From: Pogostemon cablin
Lineage: Eukaryota > Streptophyta > Magnoliopsida > Lamiales > Lamiaceae
Direction: 5' to 3'
DNA: 64,000 bases
Assembly: GCA_023678885.1 (NCBI GenBank)
Contig: CM042962.1
Location: 17,994,336 to 18,058,335 of the forward strand
Every line of letters begins with the position of its first letter. The stretch's first letter is position 1. The notes under the pieces were generated by a model. The model did not search any database and was not told where the DNA came from. It saw nothing but the letters and a program-made list of their open reading frames with translations. This document shows, piece after piece, positions 1 to 10,879 of the stretch. The position numbers and the translations under genes were made by a program.

Positions 1-369
1 AATAAAGTCCTTATTATTTAAAATTCTTTATTTTTTTAATTTTTCAATGCATATAATTCTTTTCATTTTATTTTTTATTAATTAATTTTTATTATATAAT
101 ATTAAAGTAAATCTTATAAATTTTTAATTTATTTATAATAAACAACTATATCTATTAAAGAATTAATTATTTTTAAAAAATCCTATTACCACACTACTAT
201 TAATGCATTAAAAAGAGAAATATTACAACATTTAAAAATAGTGCATTAATAGATATATGAAAGTGTAGTTACAACTTTTGATAACCGCATGTATTATTAG
301 AATAGTTATAATAACATTTTTAAAAAAGTGTATTAAATTTAGTGTAGTAATAGATGGTTTTTTAGTAGT
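1..369. other. AT-rich unassigned sequence
   Basis: Very AT-rich sequence with no supportable gene. A small inverted repeat is visible: CTATTAATGCA at 197-207 and its reverse complement at 242-252, with ACACTACT and AGTGTAGT-like strings nearby. This could be the core of a MITE, but no clean terminal repeats or target-site duplication are seen. The short open frame at 278-463 has no recognisable domain and runs into the adjoining LTR, so I do not call it a gene. Confidence 0.4.
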
Positions 370-1193
370 GTCTATATCCCCTTTTATACTTGTAAGCTCC
401 ACTTATGGGCCTTGGATGGGCTTTTTCTTGAAAAATACGCAAAAACACGCACTAGGGGTGTAAAAATCGGATCCGAAGCTGTCCCAGGCATGTAGTTCGA
501 CCTAGGGGCTGTGATTCGACCTAGGGTTCGACCTAGGGCTTGGTCGAACCAAGGTCAAACAAAAATCAACGATTTTTAGTACTTCAGGCATGTGGTTCGA
601 CCAAAATGGCTTGGTCGAATCAGAGTGTCGTGGTCGAATCAGCTTGCGCGGTCTCACCGTTTCGCGTATAACTTCCATATCCGAGCTCCAATTTGAGTAA
701 TTCTTGCGCTCACGCGATCCTCTCTTCCTTGACTTTTTATCCATAGAAAGAACTTACAAAAACTCCAAAATTTCTAGGTGTAACAAGCCATGGAAAGTGA
801 CACAGCCGTTCTATTCGGCACAGCTCGCGCGATGTCACCATTTTGATCATAACTTTCTCGTTTGGAATCCGATTGAGGTGTTCTTTATGCCAAAACGATC
901 CTATTTTCAGTGGCTTTCCAACCTTGTATCACACCTCTTGTTCAGAGCTCCACACGTATACAGAAAAATCACACAAGTTGGATGTTCATTTTCAGCATTC
1001 ATACACAAATTGCACATTTTCTCCAACTTTGCACTTTTAATCCCTTTTCTACCTAAAAAACAATAAAACACCTCAAGTGCACCTTTTTCTCACATATATC
1101 TAATATAAGATACTTCTGCTAATATATAACAATCATTCCCATCAAAAAGGTGTTAAATTGGACACTATAACACGCTTATTTTCACTCTCATCA
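370..1193 (-). repeat. Element G: truncated Athila-type LTR
   Basis: Read on the minus strand, this starts at 1193 with TGATGAGAGTGAAAATAAGC, the 5' edge of the D-type Athila LTR (compare 48334 onward), and can be followed through the U3 region to a TATAAAAGG box near 380-388. It then loses similarity, so the 3' half of the LTR is missing. It keeps both tandem copies of the GGAAAGCC...GAGAGGATC module (minus strand, about 825-918 and 640-730) and the GGTTCGACC/GGTCGAACC motif cluster at about 495-635. At its 5' edge it abuts the broken end of a copia LTR, so it probably inserted into that LTR and was later truncated. Confidence 0.8.
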
Positions 1194-2552
1194 GGTTCCA
1201 TACGTTTCTAATTCAATGGAAGCAAGAAAACATGAAAATGTATTTTCTTTCACCAGGGCATATTGAAGAAGATGAATTCTCACCAGCAGCCTGAGCAGCC
1301 TCACCATTTTGGGTAAAACTCTCTTATCTGATATCTGATTTTAGTGATCTATACACCAAAACGATCCTCTCTTTAGTGGCTTTCCGTCAGAATATCACAC
1401 GTCGAATTCTGACTTCCAAACAATTTTATAAAAATCATGGAAGTTGACGGACAGCAGCATCAAACAATCTTCTTATCTGCTGCTATATTCCTAAGTCCAA
1501 TCTCGACGTCTTATGGGTGACGATCTTCGAGATCTTCTCAATCTTCTATTCCCTCACCCTCTTCGCATTGTTAGACGTGATAATCAGTTAGCTTAGGATT
1601 TCCGGATAGCTGAGATAACTTATATATGGGCTACAGCAAGAACCTGGAGGAGAAATTAGAGTTGGGCCTCCATTGGGCTTAAGTATCCAAGCTTAGCCCA
1701 AAGCCTATACTTATGTACAATAATAATAATATATACCAATAAAATATTATTACTGCACTACCGTTCTAATCCCATAGTTACGTTATGAGCTCCTTCTTAT
1801 TATGAGCCCGTTAGTCACCCCATGTTTAAGATATACAATGCCCATTAATTAATTAAGTTACTGACAACTCAATTAATTAATATCTCATCCGAGAGTAGTA
1901 CCACTCAACCTCATTATCATGCCAAAATGAATCCACCTGCAGGGTTTACATGATAATCCTTATGAACTCCTCAAGAGGACATCATCAACCTATATCGGAC
2001 ATGGATTCCTTCTACAATCAACAATAAACTATAGAGACAACACTATTTTTCAACTTACCGAGTTTGTTGATTTAATTATATGTAAATCTCACCCATTGAT
2101 GAATCAAAGAAATAAATACTGCCTTACGTGTCGAAGTTATTGTATAGGGATTAAGAGCACGAACATCCATAATAACTGAGATCAAGTTCTTCTATATAGA
2201 CAGTACAAGTCGAACAATCTCAAGTGGTCCTGCTCAATACACACAAAGTGCACTAATGTGATTCTATAGTCAAGTCAAACTAATACCAAATCACACTACA
2301 ACCATCCTGATAGAGAGTCCCCGTCTATCTCAGTTGTGAGCATCTGTCTATACTTTTTAAGGAAACTGATAATATGATCTTTCGCGTATTGTCGCACAAC
2401 ATATTATCTACAGTATAAAGTAAGTGGACTATTGCATCGAACATATAAATAAATTATAAGACGCAATCATTTGATCATATGATTTTCATTTCAAATAAAT
2501 TGTTAAAACACTTTTCATACGAAAACCTAGACTTTTATTATATAATCCAACA
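1194..2552 (-). repeat. Element F: copia 3' LTR, truncated
   Basis: On the minus strand the LTR begins at 2552 with TGTTGGATTATATAATAAAA and matches the other copia LTRs of this window (8023, 20661, 41353, 56646). The last ~38 bases, which should finish in CCAACA, are missing at the junction with the Athila LTR at 1193/1194. It carries the shared module GGAAAGCC...AGAGAGGATCG at about 1293-1385. The short reading frames in it are by-products of the LTR. It acts as the 3' LTR of the copia remnant lying at 2553-4565. Confidence 0.85.
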
Positions 2553-2559
2553 CAAACAT

Positions 2560-3006
2560 CCTTACGACATGCTGTTTTTGGGGCATATCCATAAAATGAA
2601 TTTAGTAATTCTAAATAACTCATCATCTATCTAACCATTTCCATAAGAGTCCTATACCTTCTTTTCGCCACATCAGTCAACAGGGGTTTGCCCGGTGTTG
2701 ACACCTTGGGATTTAATCCCAATCTCAGATAAATAGCTCCTAAACTATCCTAAGACGTACTCGCCACCGTGAATAAATCATAATGACTTGATATATATTT
2801 TCGATGACCCTTCACCGCATGAGTCATGCACTTTTGAATTAATCATAGTACTCAGACTTGCGGTGCATCAAAAATTATATCTAACCACCTCTCGTAGGGA
2901 TAATCTTAGGACCGTATAAATCAGAATGAACCAATTCCAACATATCTTTGGCTCTACACCCCTTTTGCCTTGAAAAGGCAATCATGACCTAGTTTCAGAT
3001 GCCAAA
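2560..3006 (-). pseudogene. Copia integrase remnant (F)
   Basis: The minus strand shows, in order, WHLKLGHD (about 2983-3004), matching the pre-integrase WHLRLGH zinc-binding signature; DMLELVHSDLYGP (about 2908-2946), which holds the first catalytic Asp of copia integrases; GGEY (about 2757-2770); and RRYRTLMEMVR followed by MMSYLELLNSFYGYAPKTA, the typical end of the integrase core. Stops and frame changes separate these blocks. In the intact protein this domain inserts element cDNA into the chromosome. The frame runs straight into the LTR, so no polymerase follows. Confidence 0.75.
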
Positions 3007-3103
3007 AGGTATGTTTATTCATATTCGAAGGTTCCTTTCTCTACTTAGGATTAGAAGACGTGTTATCTTTACTATTTGTTGCATCTGTGGGATAAACATG
3101 ATT

Positions 3104-3310
3104 TCAGAGTGTACAAATTGTTTCCAACGTACCATCACAGATTATAGCTTCATCCCTCATCACTATGACAATGTCATTTAAATGAAATGGAGTATCCATC
3201 CGTAAATGTATAGAAACTGAAATGAAATTCTTTCTAAGAAAATGTACGTAAAGACAATTTCTCAAACTCAAGCGTTTATTCCTATCATACGATAAATAAA
3301 AAACTCCCAC
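3104..3310 (-). pseudogene. Copia protease-region remnant (F)
   Basis: Open minus-strand frame with LRNCLYVHFLRKNFISVS, which corresponds to the LxxxYVPxxRKNLISVS segment that follows the aspartic protease active site in copia polyproteins. The same segment occurs in element E at 61246-61536, where it is slightly longer. The catalytic D-S/T-G triad is not visible here. In a working element the protease cuts the Gag-Pol polyprotein inside the virus-like particle. Confidence 0.7.
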
Positions 3311-3498
3311 TACATTCGTAGCTTACCCATGTACTTATTAATCTCATCATCCCTTAGTTACACACTTTTAGTGATTCCGGTATCTACACACAACGTGTCA
3401 GTAGATGCCATCACTAATCATGCTTTAACAACTAGTGAATGATATACTAACCTTATTCATATCTTGATGAAAATTGATTTCATTCGCCACTTGTTTTG

Positions 3499-3690
3499 TC
3501 AGAAGTTTTCCACCGAATACAGCCTCTTGTAATTTAGGTGGAACTTGCTCAAAACATCTAGGCAAATTATGGAGAATAAAATGGACCTAGGTTTCCCTTC
3601 AACTTCTTCTCCAAGTCTTTCCAATTCATTCATCAAGTTAAACATGACCTCTTGTCTTTCTAACTTACTCAAGTATCTGAAGAGTCGCAT
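3499..3690 (-). pseudogene. Copia gag remnant (F)
   Basis: The minus-strand frame of 63 residues begins MRLFRYLSKLERQEVMFNLM and contains NELERLGEEVEGKPRSIL and SKFHLNYK. This pattern resembles the UBN2-like gag domain of plant copia elements, which has a conserved 'L-N-L...LP-F---NY' stretch. Only this part of gag is open, and the N-terminal portion (minus strand, about 3690-3870) is frameshifted. A matching degenerate copy lies in element E at about 60950-61180. There is no sign that it is expressed. Confidence 0.65.
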
Positions 3691-4611
3691 GAGACCATCA
3701 TATTTCTATGAACCTCTCACCTCTCGACTAGAGACTTAAATAGGCTCAGAGGACATCCATAGTGAGAACACATATGTTTTCCTAAGCAGTAAAATTTCAA
3801 ACCAAGATTCTTTTCTAATCATCTAATTTTGGACCAGTAAATATAATTTCTTTTAGTTAAAAATAAGTAAAATTGAGTGCTATTTGAAAATCCTGAGAAT
3901 TATAAATAGATAAACAAATCAAACACTTTAAATTTATCAATTTATATTGATTTCCTCAAAATAATATAAAATAAAATTCACCAACATCTCAAGTATCATG
4001 AGTCTGCATGCCACGATAGTGTGGACGTATACAAAGCCGAACATTTACAAGAGAAGGTTTTACCCATTAATTTCATTCGTCAACCTAACATCATGACAAA
4101 ATAATTAATAGTCGGTTCCTCTTTAGCTATGCAAATAATAGCAGTGACTCCGATAGGGAAGATAATTATTATTTACATCTAAGTGTACACCATTATTTGA
4201 CCCCAAGTCCATTATGCAAGCTTATGTGCCTTACAGATGGAGAAGTACACACGCACTCAGATAAATTCCTACAGTCATCATAAAGAAGTTTCTACTAGTA
4301 ATCCGTGAATAAAGTTATCTGATAGGGAGGAAGGTCTATGCCAACATGCAAGTTTATCCACATCACTTACAAACCAATAATGGAAATAATTACAATCCCC
4401 TCTCCCACTTAGTTATTTAACACCGAGGGTTTTTGCATGCATATAATATTCAAATATAATACGCAACTTAGCATGCTTCTATTAATAGCAGTAAATCAAA
4501 TAGAACATGCATCCATATATATAACAATAATAGACATTTAAATCAATTATGACAGTTATATATAATGAAATAAATCTCTAAAATAGAACGACTTGTCCAA
4601 TATTCCAGCGA

Positions 4612-6330
4612 TTAAATCGATGCCTTGTGCAACAAGCAGGATAACTTGTGTCTTAAGACATTCATCCCAGTGTTTGCTTCATCATCTTTGTCTTCATTAT
4701 TCTGAAAATAAGAACTTTAATATTATCACAAGGTGTAGGAGAATACATTTCATTTGTATATCCAACTATCACATGAATACTCCACTTAATAACTAGCTAA
4801 AATTAAAACAAAATCAGGCAAATTCATAAGCTATCACATACCAATAATACCTTTTTCCTTTTATTTTAATTTTTTTCTTTTTGGAGCAGAGAAGTGAAAG
4901 AATGAACTAAAGTGACTTATTGGACAATAGAATGATTTCCTACAATAATGATAATACTCATATATATTTATACGCAATGCAATGATGATGCTCAATCCCG
5001 TTCAAGGATTAAGAAAACAATAGGAAAACTAGAAATATACTAGCATAACCAAATGAAAAAATAAATAAATCTAAAGAATTATTGCATATAACAACTGAGA
5101 TAATAAACTACCGCACACTTTGCAGCAAAGGGAAAGTCATATTAGGTACATGGTCAGTTTTTGTACTGATTTTGTTTAATAAGTTTCTAAAATGGAGATG
5201 TGATACATAATAGGTATATTAAATTCCACAAGATAATCAGGATTAGAAAAAATTAAGCTCAAGGATGTACACCTCATTGAAGACGTTAAAGATGCAGTTG
5301 TTCGATTTCCAACTTTCTGTCAGCATACAAGGGCTTGATTACACGGTGAAGAAGACCTGGGATTGGTTCAATATAATTTGCAAATTATCACAATTTCCAA
5401 ATAATGGAGCAAAAAGTGCATCATAAAATCTTAACATGTTTTGAGATACAAAATAATTTTTTTAATATAAAAAAAATATAATCACCATACATTTCTGAAT
5501 TTCATTTGTTTCATCTTCTTTAAGCTCCCCAAATATGGGAGCCCCCAGCAGGATGAACTCTTTTGTTTCGTTTTGTCTGCTATTTTCATAAAATGACGAT
5601 CTCCCCTGCAAGCAATCAGCAGTTTTACATTAAACAAAGTATAGAAAAGAGCTACAAATTATCATTTTTGGAAGAAATAGTGCAGTTGTGTAAATTAAAT
5701 AGAGCCTGTGAGAGTTCATAAGATATTGGAGATTCAATATCTTAGGCAATTTAGTTAATAGCAGATGCTCTATGCAATCTATAGAAAGTAATGTTCAATG
5801 TTAAAGTAAAAATGAATGCCCAAACCTGCTCAAAGTAACCTATAGGAGATGTCCCGTACAATCTCATAACCTCTGGCATAAAAGGAAACAACTAGGTTTA
5901 ACTATAAAAGTATCATGAATCACAGGATCCACCTGAGACTGAACCATTCTTACCAACAACTCGGAGTTCATTAAAAAATTTTACAATTTAGATATAGCTC
6001 AACATCGGTGAAAATGTCTTCGTATAACTTAAGAACTTTGACAACATTCACCTGCAAGGTTGTAATATATAATCAAAAGCGCTTATTTTTGCCAATGTTT
6101 TACTGAAACTTCAATATACAACAAAAGGATATAAAAGTATATATTCAAAACACTTGTCATGTGTCCTTTGATTGGCTCCTTGGAATCAAACCTTTTTATC
6201 ATCTTGATCTGGGCACAATGTGCCTCATATTTTCATGGTTAGTACATATCTCCAGATGCTCTAGAAAGGGCTACACATCTTGTGATCCTGCATTTCATAA
6301 AAAAAGAATTGAACATAGAATAATTATAGT
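4612..6330 (-). pseudogene. Exon-intron remnant of an unrecognised host-type gene
   Basis: The minus strand shows exon-like blocks with plausible splice sites. One block, 5891-5826, reads LFPFMPEVMRLYGTSPIGY then FEQ, with acceptor ..CTAG before it and donor CAG|GTTTGG after it. Its frame continues without a break into the next block (5605 to about 5487, acceptor TTGCAG), which starts GRSSFYENSRQNETKEFILL and continues GAPIFGELKEDE. Further blocks are VNVVKVLKLYEDIFTD (from 6051, acceptor TTGCAG) and NNEDKDDEANTGMNVL... ending in TAA at 4612-4614 (from 4701, acceptor TTTTCAG); weaker ones lie near 5270-5390 and 6150-6300. I do not recognise the family. It has no start exon, sits on the same strand as F, and is cut at about 4565 by F and at about 6428 by the Athila LTR. 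It may be a residual host gene or a captured fragment. Confidence 0.55.
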
Positions 6331-6427
6331 ATTAGAAGAAATAGATAAATTATTTCACTGAAAGTGATAAAATGAGGAGCACAAGTTCTCTAAATCTTCC
6401 AATTACATTTTATTTACTATCTTGGCC

Positions 6428-7405
6428 AAGTGAAGATTCAAGACGGAGAGAGACCCGACGGCGACCGCATCTAGGGTTTACTTCGCATCTTAATTTATCT
6501 TGTAATTTTCAAGACATGGGTAAGATCTACCAACAACCATGATTGTTCTTCGATCAATCATGGGCTAGAACCGCCTTGGTAGTTCTAGAGTTTATGAAGG
6601 TTTTATGAATTAATTGAACTTCTGTGTGTATACTCTGTACAACACTACTTGTAGTTTATTTTGTATAAGACTGCTGTTTATAATTCATACTCAGAATTAT
6701 TTTGTGCATCATTAATTGTTATGTAGAGTCTGAATACATATCTTGATTATTGATTAAGTGCGTTCACTGCTGAGCAGGATTACATGTTATGATTCAAAGT
6801 GAGGGGACTCTGAAGTCTCATTAGAACTATCTTATATATATACTTGTTAATTGAATCTTATTCGGGTTAATAATTAGGACAAAGAGAATAACTTGATAGT
6901 ACCTATAAAGGGAGATCATATCGGGTTAGAGTACTTAGTTCACTGGAAATAATTGATACTGATAGTACCTAGAAAGGGGGGTGAGTTATATCTCTATCTT
7001 AAAGGATATTCACACGTGTCACATGATTATTTACTTGTGTCTATAGAGTAGATTTGCATGGTTTTGTAATACGTCCATACTTCACAAGGCAGAGTCCGAC
7101 ATTGATATACGGAAGAAAAATTAATAAATAAAACTGGATGGCCTGAAGGACTACCTAATCTCTCACTTATTCACTTTCGTTCGGTCTCTACTGCTGTTTA
7201 TTTTAACTGCTATTTAAATTAATAGTTTATTAGTTACTTAATTCATCACAACTATATTGCCAACATAGTCTTAATAAGTTAGATTATAATTAAATTGATA
7301 ATAATACGTCTCTTAGGTTTGATAATTACTTGGTCGCTTATCAAAGCTACAATAGCATCCTTCATACTTGGGGATTAATATTGTGTGTTGAGAAACTGCT
7401 CATCA
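6428..7405 (+). repeat. Element A 5' LTR (3' part only)
   Basis: Matches the 3' LTR from about 19196 onward (GAAGATTCAAGAC, then CGCATCTAGGGTTTACTTCG) to the LTR end at 7401-7405, CATCA. The U3 promoter half is missing at the junction with the host-type gene remnant. The sequence has CATCA at the edge, then a short gap, then the primer site, as expected for this group. Point differences from the 3' LTR are frequent. Confidence 0.85.
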
Positions 7406-7410
7406 AGTTC

Positions 7411-7429
7411 TTGGCGCCGTTACCGGGGA
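7411..7429 (+). promoter_or_regulatory. Primer binding site, tRNA-Asp type (element A)
   Basis: TTGGCGCCGTTACCGGGGA lies six bases after the LTR end. It resembles the TGGCGCCGTTGCCGGGGA site typical of Athila elements, complementary to the 3' end of plant tRNA-Asp. Minus-strand DNA synthesis would start here. Confidence 0.85.
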
Positions 7430-7504
7430 CGGAAATTATTATTAGTTTAATTAAGACTATTTTATTCTTGTCTTTATTTTCTAACGCTTATTTTTCTTAG
7501 GTGT

Positions 7505-10350
7505 ATGCACACTAGATCAAAGGCAGGAGAGTTAGTGCCTTATAATCTGAAAATCTGTGCATCGTCGAGGAAGAAAAAGAAGAACAAGAACAAGAACGTG
7601 GAACCAACTGAAGCTCTTAATTTAGGAGTTAAAGTTGATGAGCTGAACCCGGAAGCGATTGAAGCTGCAATCGGAGACAAGTCAGAAGTAGAAACAGTCA
7701 ACATGGCGGTGAATCTGGATAATTTTGCCATCCGTGAAGTCTTTAAGAACAACGGAGGAGGCAACTTTGGGCTGTTAGGAGCAAGAGGGGCAAATGCGGA
7801 TTTTGATCTTCACCCTGCTCTGATCAGCATGACAGAAAGGAGTCCCTTCTCTGGGGAAAACTTTGAGGAACCTCAACAGCATCTGAATAAATTCCTGAGA
7901 TATGCAAGCATATAAAAAAGTGCAGGGAATCATGAGGATGCGAGGAGGATTATTTTGTTCAAATTCTCGCTTACTGAAAGGGCGAGAGATTGGTACGGTA
8001 CTCTTAATGCTGCTGAATGCACTGTTGGCATTTGATCGTTTAGTTAACATGAATAGTTAGGATTCCATATGTTTCTAACAATCAGCGGAAGCAGGAAAAC
8101 AAGAAACGTATTACCTTTCACCAGGGTACGTTGAAAACGATGAATTCTCGCCACTAGCCTGCACAGCCTCACCGTTTTGGGCATAACTCTCTCATCCGAT
8201 GTCGGAATTGAGTGATCTATGCGCTAAAATGATCCTCTCTTCCGTGGTTTTCTGTCAGTATATCACACGTCCTGTTATGAAGTCTGTAAAATTTTATAAA
8301 AATTATAGAATTTGGCAGACAGCAACAACAAACAACCTTCCGGTCTTCTACTGTATTCCCAAGTCCAATCTCGACGTCGTGTGGGCGATGATCTTCGAGA
8401 TCTTCTTATTCTACTGTTCCCTCACCCTCCTCACAGTGTTAGGCATGATTAATCCCATTGATTAGAGTTTCCGGACAGCTGAGATGACTTATATATGGGC
8501 TACAGCAGGGACCAGGAGGAAACATTAGAGTTGAGCCTCCATTGGGCTTAAGTATCCAAGTTTAGCCCAAAATTTATACTTAAGTCCAATAATAATAATA
8601 TATACCACTAAAATATTATTACTGCACTACCATTCTAATTACATAATTACGTTATGGGCTCCTTTCTTATTATGAGCCCGTTAGTCTCCCAATGTTTAAG
8701 ATATACAATGTCCATTAATTAATTAAGTTACTAACAACTCCATTAATTAATATCTCATCCAAGAGTAGTACCACTCAACCTCATTATCATGCCAGAATAA
8801 ATCCACCTGCATTGTTTACATGATAATCCTTATGAGCTCCTCAAGGGGACATCATCAGCCTATATCGGACATGGATTCCTTCTACAATCAACAGCACACT
8901 ATAGAGACAACACTACTTCCCAACTCACCGAGTTTTTTGATTTAATTACATGTAAATCTCACCCATTGATGAATCAAAGAAATACATACTACCCTACATG
9001 TCGAGGTTATTGTATAGGGATTAAGAGCATGAACATCCATAATAACTGAGATCAAGTTCTCCTATAAGTCAGTATAAGTCGAACGATCTCAAGTGGTCCT
9101 GCTCAATACACACAAAGTGCACTAATATGATTCTATAGCCAAGATAAGATAATACCAAACCACACTACAACTATCCCGATAGAGAGTCCCCATCTATCTA
9201 GGTTGTAAGCATTTGTTTATACTTTATAAGGAAACCAATTTTATGATCTTCCGCGTGTTGTCGCACAACATATTATCTACAATATAAAGTAAGTGGACTA
9301 TTGCATCGACATATAAATAAATTATAAGATGCAATCATTTGATCATATGATTCTCATTTCAAATAAATTGTTATAAGATTATTCATACGAAAAGTTAGAC
9401 TTTTAGTATACAATCCAACATGCACTACCTGGGAGCAATTGAAATTGAAGTTCTTGGAGAGATACATGCCCCCTTCCAAGGTGTCTAAGATGAAACAAGA
9501 CATCAATCAACTTGCTATTAGGAGTGGACAGAAATTTCATGAGGCTTGGGACAGATTCAAAGACATGTTTCAAAAGTGTCCACAACATGGGCGATCTAAA
9601 GCTCAACATATTAGTATTTTCCATAGCAGATTGGATTGTGATTTTCGAGTTTTACTTGATGCTTCGTCAAATGGAGCATTGCTTACAAAGTCATCCGTGG
9701 AGGCCGAAAAGCTTTTTGAGGATATTTTGCTGAATTCAAGAGATTGGCCAACTGATAGAGTGAGAGGCACTTATGTTCTTGGAAAAGTAGCGCAGGTTGA
9801 GCACACTACGGCTAATTCCAGTAGAGAAGATGAGATCGTCTCTAGTTTGGCTAATATCAATAAGTTACTTGTGTCTCTGCAAAAGCAGATTATTGACATA
9901 GCTCAGCGAGTACCAATATGCAGCAGGATGTTGTTATGAAGGAGCTAACCAAGAGGAATTAGAAGAGGCAAAGTATTCAAGGAACGAAGTTCCAGAATCA
10001 GGGAAACAAAAATTCCAAGGGAATTTCAATAATCGTGGCACCCACTGGTAATTATCGACAACCAAGGAGGCCAGAGTTTTCATGGAGTAATCCTAATATA
10101 GCAGTACAACCTCCTAGTGGTGTTGATCCGAGTGCGAAGGTCGAAGAAAGAAAACCTGATTTTGAGGATACGGTAAACAGGTACATGGCGAGGAATGATG
10201 CAAGAGTGGATCGTCTAGAGGCGAAGTTGGAGGAAAAAATTGATGCAAATCATGAGGATATATCAAAGTAGATGAAGGACTTGACGTTGTTGATGGGGCA
10301 GATGGCCGGGAATGTTAATCAATTGAAGTAAATCGTAGAGAAGGGAAAGA
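7505..10350 (+). pseudogene. Element A gag, interrupted by a solo LTR
   Basis: Starts with ATG at 7505 (MHTRSKAGELVPYN), a typical Athila gag start shortly after the primer site. The retrotransposon gag core follows: FGLLGARGA, SMTERSPFSGENFEEP, ILFKFSLTERARDWYG, then after the insertion WEQLKLKFLERYMPPSK, KMKQDINQLAIRSGQKFHEA and KCPQHG. A TAA at 7913-7915 breaks the frame before the solo LTR (8023-9420), and further stops or frameshifts follow near 9937, 9960 and 10270. The C-terminal part contains MKDLTLLMGQMAGNV, which the other Athila copies here also have. The intact protein would form the capsid of the virus-like particle. No zinc knuckle is evident. Confidence 0.85.
8023..9420 (-). 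repeat. Copia solo LTR inside element A gag
   Basis: On the plus strand it runs from TGTTGGCATTTGATCG to ATACAATCCAACA, the reverse complement of the copia LTR of element E. It is flanked by the perfect 5-bp duplication TGCAC (8018-8022 and 9421-9425). There is no internal region, so this is a solo LTR left by recombination between the two LTRs of a former element. Removing it restores the gag reading across ...LNAAECT/TWEQL... . It carries the shared GGAAAGCC-type module at about 8161-8254. Confidence 0.95.
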
Positions 10351-10439
10351 TAACATCTCATAGTATAACAAAACCAAAGCAGTGCAACGCCATCACGTTA
10401 AGGTTTGGAACGCAGTATGAGGGACCGATAATGCCGAAA

Positions 10440-10790
10440 ACAAATTCTGAAGCTCCAGGAGCTCGATTCGACTAGGGTTTGACTAAGACAACAAGTCGAA
10501 CCACATCCTGGAGGTCGAACCAAGCACCTGGGCAACCTCCTGAGCATCCATAAGGCCGGTTCGACCAACTCCACAGTGGTTCGACCAATCCTAAAGGTTG
10601 AACCACGATCAAACCAGCTTATCCGCGACCCTTTATTTTTTCTGAAGTCGGGTTCGACCAACCCAACCCTGGTTCGACCAACAGGGTTGGTCGAACCATG
10701 GTCAAACCGACCTGTTTGGGAGAGAATACACTTTCTGAAGCATGTTCAACCACTACACACCTAGTTCGACCAGCACTCAAGGTTGAACCG
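10440..10790 (+). repeat. TTCGACCA motif cluster between gag and protease (element A)
   Basis: About 350 bases hold many copies of GGTTCGACCA and its reverse complement TGGTCGAACC, some as near-perfect palindromes. The clearest, at 10671-10697, has 12-base arms (GGTTCGACCAAC) and a 3-base loop. The same motif occurs in this element's LTR and in its integrase-ORF1 spacer. The position between gag and protease is a coding linker in related elements, but here it is broken by stops. Confidence 0.85.
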
Positions 10791-10879
10791 TCTTGTTTGG
10801 TACCATTTTCCGTACGTAATGCTTTACGTGACATTAATGCTACTCAAGTACTATCCTAAGGACAGAATACTGAGCTTAT

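Larger units (their letters stand above)
2553..4565 (-). mobile_element. Element F: internal remnant of a Ty1/copia element
   Basis: The minus strand aligns with the internal region of element E (about 59960-61735), including the E leader, gag, protease and pre-integrase parts. The 5' LTR and the repeat-rich front of the leader are absent: at about 4565 the copia similarity stops and unrelated exon-like sequence begins. At the other end, integrase sequence joins the 3' LTR directly at 2552/2553, so RT and RNase H are deleted. Unlike E, this copy keeps the integrase core. Coding frames are broken throughout. Confidence 0.8.

Noticed and set aside
197..252. Inverted repeat as a MITE
   Set aside because: The arms are only 11 bases, with no flanking duplication and no second copy seen in the window.
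502..744. Minus-strand open frame of 80 codons
   Set aside because: It lies within the truncated Athila LTR (motif cluster and module), so it is not a gene.
10440..10790. Repeated short palindromes as a CRISPR array or as tRNA B boxes
   Set aside because: Spacing is irregular and there are no unique spacers of equal size. The genome is a plant, and the GTTCGACC core does not keep the final C of the B-box pattern or have an A box upstream.
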